Part shown: piece after piece, positions 34,392 through 41,602 of the stretch
Numbering within the stretch: the stretch's first letter is position 1
How the letters are laid out: each line of letters starts with the position of its first letter
DNA from: Eubacteriales bacterium
Lineage (GTDB): Bacteria > Bacillota > Clostridia > Lachnospirales > Lachnospiraceae
Assembly: GCA_030524175.1 (NCBI GenBank)
Contig: JAUNHC010000044.1
Location: forward strand, 1 to 41,602
Length of the DNA stretch: 41,602 bases
Reading direction: 5' to 3'
Position numbers and translations under genes: made by a program
The notes under the pieces: generated by a model
The model's database searches: none
What the model was told of the DNA's origin: nothing
What the model saw: the letters and a program-made list of their open reading frames with translations, nothing else

Positions 34392-35585
34392 CTACACCCA
34401 ATCCGTAAACAGCACCTTCTCCATATAAATTTCCTGTGCTGAAAAGGCTGCTCCGGCTACGCTGTTATCCTTTTCGTCTACCCTCTTAAGCCGCAGTCCT
34501 GAATAAAGGTTTGCGTGAAGAAGCTCCCCCACCTTTCCTTCTGTAATCTGGAATAGTTCGGGAAAGTCAAAGATGATGGCGCCTCCTACCAGAATATACT
34601 CGGTATTATACATATACACCAGGTTGCGGATGAGCAGAGCCAGGTGATCTGCCTGGCGTTCCACGAAGGTGAGAGCCCATTCCTCCCCGTCACGAAAAGC
34701 CTGGTAAATCTGGCTTACATGGTCAATTGCTCTGCCTTCCTCCCGGCACTGGTCTATGAGGCTGTTTTTCGTGAGATAGGTCTGCACACATCCGCGCTGC
34801 CCGCAGTCACAGGGGCGTCCGCCTGGTTCCATGATCACGTGTCCCACTTCGCCAGAAGCATTATTAGTACCCCGGACAAGGGTTCCCCCATACATGACGG
34901 CAGAGCCTACACCCATACCAATTGACAGATAGGTTACATCTTCATGGCCGATATCTTTATGTCTGTGCGCCAGCCCCACAAGGGATGATTTCATGTCATT
35001 GTCCACAAAAACCGGCTGTTCAAACAATACCTGTGCCATCTTACCCAGTTCCACATCTGTCCATTGAAACTGCGGTGCAAAAAACACCTTTCCTGTCTGA
35101 TAATCCACATTACCAATACAGGAAATTCCCACCGCTTTTATCTGCTTTGTGTCATAGCCTGCAGAACGGCATACACTTTCGAACAACTCCCTGGCAATCT
35201 TCAGCACTTCCTGAGGCTCATAAATCCGGTTCTCAAGCTCTGCTCTGTCAGTTGCCGCTATCCTGTCCTCAAAATCCAGAATACAAGCGTCTACATAGTC
35301 GGAGTCAATGGAAATCCCGGCGGTAAGCAGGGCATCCGGAAGGACCTGGAGTTGAAAGGCATTTCTTCCTACAGTTCCTGTTGAAACTGCCTCTGCCTGT
35401 TTGACCAGTCCCAGTTCCATCAGATGATCGGTTATCCTGGTTATGCTGGTAGCACTCATCTTTGTAATTTTTGCAATTCCTGCCCTTGAAATGTTTGCTT
35501 CCTGATTTTCACGGATAAGATTCAAAACAAGCTTGCAGTTGTTTTCTTTCATATTATTTTGTTTCTGAACAGTACGATATTTCAC
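34392..35585 (-). CDS. ROK family transcriptional regulator (NagC/XylR type)
   Basis: 397 aa from a GTG with GGAGGA about 7 nt upstream. Residues 10-75 form a winged helix (NISRAGIAKITKMSATSITRITDHL). The ROK domain shows SIGMGVGSAVMYGGTLVRG near residue 220, GEVGHVIMEPGG and the zinc-binding CDCGQRGCVQTYLT near residue 260. Such proteins repress sugar operons until a sugar binds. It is the last gene of the operon with the ribose-type importer, 91 bases after the M20 gene, and probably regulates it. Confidence 0.92.
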   Translation of the reverse strand: MKYRTVQKQNNMKENNCKLVLNLIRENQEANISRAGIAKITKMSATSITRITDHLMELGLVKQAEAVSTGTVGRNAFQLQVLPDALLTAGISIDSDYVDACILDFEDRIAATDRAELENRIYEPQEVLKIARELFESVCRSAGYDTKQIKAVGISCIGNVDYQTGKVFFAPQFQWTDVELGKMAQVLFEQPVFVDNDMKSSLVGLAHRHKDIGHEDVTYLSIGMGVGSAVMYGGTLVRGTNNASGEVGHVIMEPGGRPCDCGQRGCVQTYLTKNSLIDQCREEGRAIDHVSQIYQAFRDGEEWALTFVERQADHLALLIRNLVYMYNTEYILVGGAIIFDFPELFQITEGKVGELLHANLYSGLRLKRVDEKDNSVAGAAFSAQEIYMEKVLFTDWV

Positions 35586-35676
35586 ACCCTACTCCTCCGC
35601 ATTTCTATACTATTTCCCCATATTTTACCATAGAGCGCGCATATCCTCAATGAAATTCCCTGCCGTACAACGAGCT

Positions 35677-37023
35677 TTACTTTGGTGTATTGCACCAGTC
35701 ACAACAAATATTTGCAACACCTTTACAGCAGGTAACAATATCTTTTACTTTACATTTTTCATTTGTTCTGTGGGCAAGGGCAGGATTTCCCGGGCCGTAA
35801 TTGACAACAGGGATCCCCGGCACACGCATGAGCCAGCCCGTATCCGTATGGAATCCGGAACCATTTAAAATTGTCTCTTTTCTGATTTCTGATGTACTTT
35901 TTATAAACTGGACTACAAATGGATGGTCTGCCGGTACCTCAGAACAGTCTGCCTCACACACCCATTCTACCTTAGGAGGATTCTCTCTCAGCCAATCATC
36001 CGCCTGGGAAATACGATGCATAAATTCTTCAAATTCTTTTCTTGTGTTCACACCAAGTCCGTCCTCATTTGTCTCATGAGGCAGTACCTGTATATTATAA
36101 GACAGCTTGCATGTGGCCGGAAAGCTTGATCTGTGGTGGCCGCCTTCTATCATGGCAACTTTTACCTGACAGGATTCTTTCAGCAATGGATGATTTTTAT
36201 CCGGTCTCAAGGCCCATTCTTTATTCAGATTATCGATCTGATCCATCACATACCTGGCTTTTTCAATGGCATCCACCACACCGCCCTGGCTCCAATGAGG
36301 CTGCCACACCTCAAGATGCCCTGTTTTACCATAGATCGTGATGTCGCCCCACTGGATATTTCTGCACAGCAGGCTGATTTCCAAGTCTGTTGGTTCCCCC
36401 ATGATCCCGGCGTCAATATGGGCCTCATTCTTCTTCAGCCAGTCTGCGATAGCCAGACACCCGGTCCCGCCTGATTCTTCGCAGACTGCACTGGCAAACC
36501 ACACATCTCCCTTTGGCCTGTTTCCTGTCTCTTCCAATGCTTTTATTGCCATGACCATGCCTGCCAGTCCGCCCAGCATGTCCACCACGCCTCTGCCGTG
36601 GAGAACCCCGTCTGCTATGGTCCCGTCAAATGGCGGATATTCCCACTCTTCCAGGTCATCCGCAGCCACTACATCACAATGTCCTATCAAAAGGATGGAT
36701 TTATAATGCTCCGGGTCTGTTCCCGGAAGTTTTGCCACTATATTGGGACGTCCCCGAAAATCGATCAAGTCTGTATAACCTGTAATAAACCCGGGTTTTT
36801 CCCTGTATGGCTCCAACTCCTGTAAATCCACATCAAAAGTATAGATTTCAAGACCAAGGCCCTCCAATTTCTGCAGAATTATTTTCTCACAGACAGCTTC
36901 ATTGTAACCATGCTCTTTTGCATATACAGGATTCACCGGACGGGACTGTATCATTTCCTGTAAAAATGTAATAAGCTCTTCTTCATGTAGTTCTATATAA
37001 TTTAAAACCTGCTGTTTTTCCAT
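35677..37023 (-). CDS. M20 family metallopeptidase (ArgE/DapE/acylase type)
   Basis: 448 aa from ATG 37023 (MEKQQVLNYIELHEEEL). Metal ligands are visible in order: His of LIGHCDVVAADD, Asp of LHGRGVVDMLGG, the Glu pair in CEESGGTG, the later MGEPTDLE, and His of AHRTNEKCKVKD near the C-terminus. All are intact, so it should be an active zinc deacylase or dipeptidase. No signal peptide, hence cytoplasmic. A longer frame to 37305 overlaps the permease gene and is not family-like. Its position in a sugar-type importer operon suggests it removes an acyl or amino-acyl group from the imported compound. The specific substrate is unknown. Confidence 0.92.
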   Translation of the reverse strand: MEKQQVLNYIELHEEELITFLQEMIQSRPVNPVYAKEHGYNEAVCEKIILQKLEGLGLEIYTFDVDLQELEPYREKPGFITGYTDLIDFRGRPNIVAKLPGTDPEHYKSILLIGHCDVVAADDLEEWEYPPFDGTIADGVLHGRGVVDMLGGLAGMVMAIKALEETGNRPKGDVWFASAVCEESGGTGCLAIADWLKKNEAHIDAGIMGEPTDLEISLLCRNIQWGDITIYGKTGHLEVWQPHWSQGGVVDAIEKARYVMDQIDNLNKEWALRPDKNHPLLKESCQVKVAMIEGGHHRSSFPATCKLSYNIQVLPHETNEDGLGVNTRKEFEEFMHRISQADDWLRENPPKVEWVCEADCSEVPADHPFVVQFIKSTSEIRKETILNGSGFHTDTGWLMRVPGIPVVNYGPGNPALAHRTNEKCKVKDIVTCCKGVANICCDWCNTPK

Positions 37024-37040
37024 AGTTTTTCCCCTTCCTG

Positions 37041-37994
37041 TTATCTCACTTTTTCTCTGGATGTACTGATCGCCACGGCGACGATGATGACAAGTCCCCG
37101 TACGATCATCTGCTGATGTACATTCAATCCATACATAACCAGAGCATTGTCGATCATGCCTATCATAACCGCACCCACAATTGCGCCTGACACAGACGCA
37201 ACACCTCCAAACATGGACGTTCCGCCCAGCACTGATGCCGCGATCACTGAGGTTCCTGAATCCTCTCCCAATGTATAGCGTCCGCCCCCAAAACGTCCGC
37301 TCCATAATACACCGGCCAGAGCTGCAAGCACTCCCATGATCACCATCACCTGCATCTGTATCCTTTCAATCTTAATCCCGGAGTAAAAGGCAGCTCTGGC
37401 ATTTCCCCCCACTGCAAGGACTTTTCGTCCAAAAGGCATTTTCCGCATCAGCACAAGTCCCAGAACAAAAATCACTACCATCCATAAAAATACAGAGGGC
37501 ACCGGTCCCACACTGCCTCCTCCGAAAATGGCGGTAAAGGTCTTATTTGTGATAGGTACTGCTTTTAAATTAGTCATGGTCCTGGCAACTCCCATGAAAA
37601 CTGTCTGCGTGCCTAATGTTGCAATAAAGGGCGGCATTTTCAGCCATGCCACCAGGAATCCGTTTAATGCACCTGCCGCTGCACCAAACAGCAGTGTCCC
37701 TAACACACCGGGTAAAATACCAAAAGACTGCACCAACAAAGCGCAGATCAGCGATGAACACGCAACAATAGGACCGGTAGATAAGTCGATAAGCGCAGTC
37801 CCAAGAACAAATGTCATACCCACTGCCATAATAGCGATGAGACATGTCTGGCGTAAAATATTCATCAGGTTATCAATGTTCGCAAAGCCCAGCCCCACAT
37901 TTCTCAGAGTTATGCTGAATACTAAAAACAGGACTGCAAAAGCTATAAATACTATCATCTCATTCAGCTTAAGTTTTTTCTTCTCTTTCTTCAC
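37041..37994 (-). CDS. Ribose-type ABC transporter permease (RbsC family)
   Basis: 317 aa, hydrophobic with eight to ten membrane segments. AVGMTFVLGTALIDLSTGPIVACSS near residue 55 and GRKVLAVGGNARAAFYSGIKIERI near residue 188 are the family hallmarks (BPD_transp_2). It pairs with the duplicated ATPase upstream and the binding protein before that. Members carry ribose, galactose, autoinducer-2 or other small polar molecules. Confidence 0.93.
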   Translation of the reverse strand: MKKEKKKLKLNEMIVFIAFAVLFLVFSITLRNVGLGFANIDNLMNILRQTCLIAIMAVGMTFVLGTALIDLSTGPIVACSSLICALLVQSFGILPGVLGTLLFGAAAGALNGFLVAWLKMPPFIATLGTQTVFMGVARTMTNLKAVPITNKTFTAIFGGGSVGPVPSVFLWMVVIFVLGLVLMRKMPFGRKVLAVGGNARAAFYSGIKIERIQMQVMVIMGVLAALAGVLWSGRFGGGRYTLGEDSGTSVIAASVLGGTSMFGGVASVSGAIVGAVMIGMIDNALVMYGLNVHQQMIVRGLVIIVAVAISTSREKVR

Positions 37995-38006
37995 GTATCT
38001 GTCCCC

Positions 38007-39497
38007 CTACTGTATTTCAGCTGCCAGCATATCCTGCGTGACAGTCTCATAATCTTGATTCAGCAGTTCCTTTACCAGCCTGCGGTTTTTTAATATGAGT
38101 ATCCGGCTGCAGTTCTGATTGACTTCCTCAATCTCTGAGGATGCCAGAAGTACAGCTCCTCCTGTTTTTTTGAAATCATCTACAATTTCCATGATTTCTG
38201 TCTTGGCATGGACATCCACTCCGAAGGTAGGGTCGTCCATAAGGATTATCTTAGGCTTGGTAGCCATGGCTTTCGCTATCACTACCTTTTGCTGGTTTCC
38301 TCCTGACAAATTTTTGATTGCCGCATCTTTTCCGGATGTTTTGATCTGCATTCTCCGGATGTAATCCTCCACCACTTCACTGCCTCTTCTCTCATCCAGA
38401 AAAATCCCTTTTTTCATCTTTTCAAGCCAGGGCAGCTGGAGATTAAACCGAAGAGAATGTTCGATACTCAAGCCTTGTATCTGACGGCTTTCAGGGACAA
38501 GAAATATCCCGGCCCCCACTGCATCTTTTGGATGGCGGATCCTCACTTCCTTTCCATTTATATAAATTGCACCTGAAGTAATAGGTTCCACCCCGTAAAG
38601 TGCCCGGAAAACTTCCGTTCTTCCGCATCCTTTAAGTCCTGCCAGACCTACTACCTCCCCTGGATAAATTTTAAATGACAACGGCTCTTTAATCTGTCGT
38701 GATGTAATCTCTTTTGCTTCCAGCACCGGTGTCCCTTTATTGACTTCCACAATGCTGCGTTTCTTTTTCAATGCTGCACTTTCTTCACCCAGCATGGCAC
38801 TGATGATTTCTTCCAGTGTTGTATGACAAATGTCTGAGTTCAAAGCCAGAATACCATCTCTGATCACTGTCACACTGTCACAATTCTGCATGATTTCTTT
38901 TAGATGATGGGTGATCAGCACCACAGATATTTTATTCTTTTTTAACTGACGAACCATGGCAAAAAGTTTTTCACACTGCTTTTCATCCAAAGCAGCTGTG
39001 GGCTCATCCATCAAAATTATTTTCTTATTTTTCAATACTGCTTTACAGATTTCAATCATCTGCATATCCGATGAATTTAATTCCCTGACTTTTTTATGTA
39101 CATCAATATGAATGTCATATTGTGCGAAATACTCTGTAACTCTTCGTTCTGCTTCTTTATCGTCAATAAACCCTTTCTTCAGTATTTCTGAATTCAAATA
39201 AATATTCTCCAATACCGTAAGGTCGCTTACAAGGCTGAATTCCTGAAAGATCATTCCCACATATTGGGATGCCTTTTCATATTTCCCCTTCATTTCCTCC
39301 CCGAAAATCCTCACTGTGCCGCCGGTGGGAGTATAGATTCCCTGAACTATTTTCAGAAGGGTACTTTTTCCGGCACCGTTTTTTCCGATCAGACCCCGGA
39401 TTTCTCCCTGCCCAAGTGAAAAATCCACATCCTTTAATACTGAAACGCCATTAAAGCTCATACATATCTTCTGCATTTCCAATGCTTTTGCGTCCAT
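38007..39497 (-). CDS. Ribose-type ABC transporter ATP-binding protein (RbsA/MglA family)
   Basis: 496 aa from ATG 39497, with AGGCGGAAGG ahead; an extended frame to 39563 covers the upstream hairpin. Two ABC domains: GLIGKNGAGKSTLLKI near residue 35 with ILMDEPTAALD near 160, then the degenerate second loop GLAGLKGCGRTEVFRALYG and LSGGNQQKVVIAKAM near 395 followed by LMDDPTFGVD. The first signature (LNSSDMQM) and the weak second Walker A are normal for this family. It powers import through the permease 12 nt downstream. Confidence 0.94.
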   Translation of the reverse strand: MDAKALEMQKICMSFNGVSVLKDVDFSLGQGEIRGLIGKNGAGKSTLLKIVQGIYTPTGGTVRIFGEEMKGKYEKASQYVGMIFQEFSLVSDLTVLENIYLNSEILKKGFIDDKEAERRVTEYFAQYDIHIDVHKKVRELNSSDMQMIEICKAVLKNKKIILMDEPTAALDEKQCEKLFAMVRQLKKNKISVVLITHHLKEIMQNCDSVTVIRDGILALNSDICHTTLEEIISAMLGEESAALKKKRSIVEVNKGTPVLEAKEITSRQIKEPLSFKIYPGEVVGLAGLKGCGRTEVFRALYGVEPITSGAIYINGKEVRIRHPKDAVGAGIFLVPESRQIQGLSIEHSLRFNLQLPWLEKMKKGIFLDERRGSEVVEDYIRRMQIKTSGKDAAIKNLSGGNQQKVVIAKAMATKPKIILMDDPTFGVDVHAKTEIMEIVDDFKKTGGAVLLASSEIEEVNQNCSRILILKNRRLVKELLNQDYETVTQDMLAAEIQ

Positions 39498-39527
39498 TCC
39501 CTTCCGCCTTTCCTGATTCTCTGTTTC

Positions 39528-39560
39528 CCGGCAGCAGCTCTTTATAAGAACTGCTGCCGG
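39528..39560. other. 10-bp GC-rich stem-loop in the binding protein-ATPase spacer
   Basis: CCGGCAGCAG pairs with CTGCTGCCGG across a 13-nt loop. No T-run follows, so it is more likely an RNA-stabilising hairpin protecting the binding-protein message than a terminator. Confidence 0.6.
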
Positions 39561-39594
39561 CACTGTCCTGTTGCTTTACCTCATGAATGCCATA

Positions 39595-40689
39595 TTATTG
39601 TTTGATTCCTTTTTCTGTAAGCGCATCCCCCAGAACATCAGGCAGTTCCTCTCCAAAGGACCATTTCCACATCTCTTCCAGGTTCTCCGGCGTTACCTTT
39701 TTGCCCGGTCCTGCCAGCTCAGCCGGAAGTTCCTCTCCCAGATAGGATTTAGCAAGTGCAATAGTGGCTGCCGAAGCATAATAATATGCGGAATCACAGA
39801 CAATCCCTGCAATATTTCCTTCATTGATCATATCCAGACAACAAATTGAATCCAAATCAATAGTCACAATTTTAAAATCTTCTTTTCCCAGACTCTTCAC
39901 AAGTTCCAGCACTTCCAGTGCAGGAGTGGAGAAGGTGACAAACATACCTTTTGCATCTGGGTGTCTGGTGAGCATAGCACTTGCCACAGATCCTGCATCG
40001 CTTGCAGATTCAATTCCGCCTTCCTCAGCAAGGGTAAGTCCTGGATAATCGTTTTCAATGGCTTCTACAAAAGCACCGTCCCGGGTGTTTGATACATAAT
40101 TGACACTGGAAATCGTAATTGCCAGCACTTCTCCTTCTCCGCCTACAGCATCGGAAAGCATCTCTGCAGCCAGTCTTCCTTCTTCTGCAAACTCATCAGA
40201 TACCATCGTCACATATTCTTTTCCGGCCGTATACCCTTCAGGTACTGAACCTGTAAATGCCAGCTTGATTCCCGCATCCACAACGGGATTGAAATTTTGT
40301 GCCGCAATTTGGGCCTCCTGTGCCTGGCATACAATTCCATCCACATCCATGGATATAAAGTTTTCCATATTTTCCTGCTGTTTTGCAGGATCAAGTTCAC
40401 AGTATGCCTCCCCGGCAGCCTCAATGCCCAACGCCTCACAGGTGTCCTTAAATCCGCGGATCTGCCCGTACCCGAAATCAGATTCCGTAGGTGCTTCAAT
40501 TGCAAATCGAAGATTCATATCCTTGATTTTCTGTATCTCTTCACCTGAAAGCCCAAAATCTTGTCCGGCCCATTCAATATAAAAGCCGTCCTTGTTGTCA
40601 GCCGCACAGACTCCATAAGCCCCAGTCATCGGTATTGCCATAACAACTGCTAAACTCACTGCCATCATTTTTTTCAATTGTCTCTTCAT
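39595..40689 (-). CDS. Ribose-type ABC transporter substrate-binding protein
   Basis: 364 aa. The N-terminus KRQLKKMMAVSLAVVMAIPMTGAYGVCAADN is a signal peptide with an AxA-like cut site; the Cys before AAD is not in a proper lipobox. The body fits the Peripla_BP_4 group: QQENMENFISMDVDGIVCQAQE, TISSVNYVSNTRDGAFVEAIE and FKIVTIDLDSICCLDMINEGNIAGIVCDS. GGAGG lies 7 nt before the start. It captures the ligand for the RbsA/RbsC pair. The ligand is unknown. Confidence 0.9.
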   Translation of the reverse strand: MKRQLKKMMAVSLAVVMAIPMTGAYGVCAADNKDGFYIEWAGQDFGLSGEEIQKIKDMNLRFAIEAPTESDFGYGQIRGFKDTCEALGIEAAGEAYCELDPAKQQENMENFISMDVDGIVCQAQEAQIAAQNFNPVVDAGIKLAFTGSVPEGYTAGKEYVTMVSDEFAEEGRLAAEMLSDAVGGEGEVLAITISSVNYVSNTRDGAFVEAIENDYPGLTLAEEGGIESASDAGSVASAMLTRHPDAKGMFVTFSTPALEVLELVKSLGKEDFKIVTIDLDSICCLDMINEGNIAGIVCDSAYYYASAATIALAKSYLGEELPAELAGPGKKVTPENLEEMWKWSFGEELPDVLGDALTEKGIKQ

Positions 40690-40790
40690 AAATTTTCCTC
40701 CAATTTATACATTTTATCCTTTCGCCTGTTCCCTGAAACCTTCTCCTTTCACACCTCCTCTGCCGGTTTCTGGCATTCTATTCTTTTCTC

Positions 40791-41602
40791 CTATGGTGTT
40801 ACTTTTATCTTAAATGCCCAGTCCTTATTGAGGACATATGGCCTGTAATATCCGCAGATTCCTGACATAGGCAGCATATCGTCTCCTATGGGAATCCCTA
40901 ATATTTCACGCATATATGTGCGGCGTCTCATCATCCGGTTCCATACCTGAGGATATTGATCCTTAATTTCTCTTCTGAGCTGTTCATCTGCCAGCAGAAT
41001 CCCATCCTCTGCATTGGCTCCCCCATACCCCGGAACTTTTATAATAATATCCATCTGCAGCAGCATCCCGCTTTTCAGAATAATTTCCGACCCTTCCCAG
41101 AAAGGGGAAGACATCCACTCTTCTCCTGCTGTGTAATGTCCCGGATTCAGTTTCCACCCATATATGCTTTTTGGAATTACCTGCTCTATCTCCGAATAAA
41201 TCTCCCCTGCACTCCTCCCTATCCTCGTCTCGGAATACCAAACTGCCAGTGCCCTGTAATAAGGCTTGGCTGCCTGTTCCAGATAATCTTTCTCCTCCCG
41301 GGGAAGTTCCCTGCTTTCCCCCACCACATATCCTGTGCGGCAAGTCAATCCTCCCCGCAGCCCCATAGTGACCGTAAACTGTTCCCCTACCCCTGCCTTT
41401 TTCTTTCTTGGTGCAGCTACTGCATTGGTAAAACGCTGACCGCTGGCACAAATAGTCTGTACGCTTAACGGCTGGCCATAGGCAGAAAGCAGTTGGGCAA
41501 GTTCCAGCTCTGTCTTCCCCTCTGTGACCTCATCCAAGACTTTTCTTACACATTGCCCTGCAAGGGAAGCCCCGAACTCATAATGGGCAGCCTCATTTGC
41601 AT
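40791..41602 (-). CDS. M24 (Xaa-Pro aminopeptidase-like) protein with altered metal ligands, 5' end outside window
   Basis: The frame continues to the window edge, giving about 270 C-terminal residues. ANEAAHYEFGASLAGQCVRKVLDEVTEGKTELELAQLL and the closing NAEDGILLADEQLRREI match the pita-bread fold of M24 peptidases. The usual five ligands are Asp, Asp, His, Glu, Glu. Here the first Asp region reads EQFTVTMGLRGG and the second CRTGYVV without Asp, the His is NPGHY, the first Glu appears as Asp in LQMDIII, and only the last Glu (AEDG) is standard. It may be a binding or creatinase-like non-metal enzyme. It is the upstream neighbour of the ribose-type importer. Confidence 0.8.
   Translation of the reverse strand, partial: ANEAAHYEFGASLAGQCVRKVLDEVTEGKTELELAQLLSAYGQPLSVQTICASGQRFTNAVAAPRKKKAGVGEQFTVTMGLRGGLTCRTGYVVGESRELPREEKDYLEQAAKPYYRALAVWYSETRIGRSAGEIYSEIEQVIPKSIYGWKLNPGHYTAGEEWMSSPFWEGSEIILKSGMLLQMDIIIKVPGYGGANAEDGILLADEQLRREIKDQYPQVWNRMMRRRTYMREILGIPIGDDMLPMSGICGYYRPYVLNKDWAFKIKVTP

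Noticed and set aside
37024-37305. 94-codon N-terminal extension of the M20 peptidase frame
   Set aside because: It overlaps the RbsC-type permease coding region, its composition is not protein-like for the family, and MEKQQ at 37023 is a proper start.
1-41602. tRNA, rRNA, recombinase and attachment sites
   Set aside because: No cloverleaf-like segments, rRNA motifs or integrase genes were recognised on either strand.

Overview
Every convincing gene in this 41.6 kb window is on the minus strand, so transcription runs from high to low coordinates. Moderate GC, strong AGGAGG-type ribosome sites, sugar ABC importers with LacI and ROK regulators, a salvage-type fucokinase/GDP-fucose pyrophosphorylase and a TnpB-family gene fit a gut Firmicute, most likely a Lachnospiraceae (Clostridium cluster XIVa) relative. 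This is inferred from gene content; no rRNA or other phylogenetic marker is present.

Region A (about 21036 down to 1) is a Wzx/Wzy-type surface polysaccharide locus. It opens with fkp (GDP-fucose from free fucose). A CDP-6-deoxyhexose module follows: rfbF, rfbG, an RfbC-like epimerase and an NAD-dependent reductase. Next come glycosyltransferases (GT26/WecG type, GT8, GT2, GT32 type), an NAD-dependent epimerase, an O-acyltransferase, one intact and one decayed Wzy-like polymerase, and a Wzx flippase. The distal end is a compact 3-deoxy-ulosonic-acid set: a GT42/DUF115-like protein, two different CMP-sugar synthetases, a DRE-TIM aldolase with a second GT42/DUF115-like domain, and a KdgK-type kinase cut by the window edge. 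Two long G tracts (G9 and G10 on the coding strand) lie in this operon. One has switched the acyltransferase out of frame, so the glycan is probably phase variable.

Region B (21037-23149) separates the polysaccharide operon from the rest. It holds a TnpB-like protein whose three RuvC catalytic acids are all replaced (Phe, Pro, Tyr), while the fold-defining neighbours and part of the zinc finger remain. A 316-nt hairpin-rich segment lies directly after it, which is where a TnpB guide RNA would be, and directly before fkp. The arrangement resembles the TnpB-like nuclease-dead repressors (TldR) and is the most interesting thing in the window: a candidate RNA-guided regulator beside a phase-variable surface glycan operon.

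Region C (23150-33916) holds an Fe-S aldo/keto reductase and a glycan-use operon transcribed from about 33881: GH172, sugar-binding protein, two permeases, a second GH172, a six-hairpin glycosidase and a LacI regulator. The operon has an excellent sigma-70 promoter with a perfect 20-nt palindromic LacI-type operator just after the -10 box.

Region D (34271-41602) is a second uptake operon: an M24 peptidase homologue (cut by the window edge), a ribose-type ABC importer, an M20 peptidase and a ROK regulator, ending in a strong terminator. Two peptidase-fold enzymes around a sugar-type importer suggest a substrate joining a sugar and an amino acid or acyl-amino group. No tRNA, rRNA or CRISPR array was seen.
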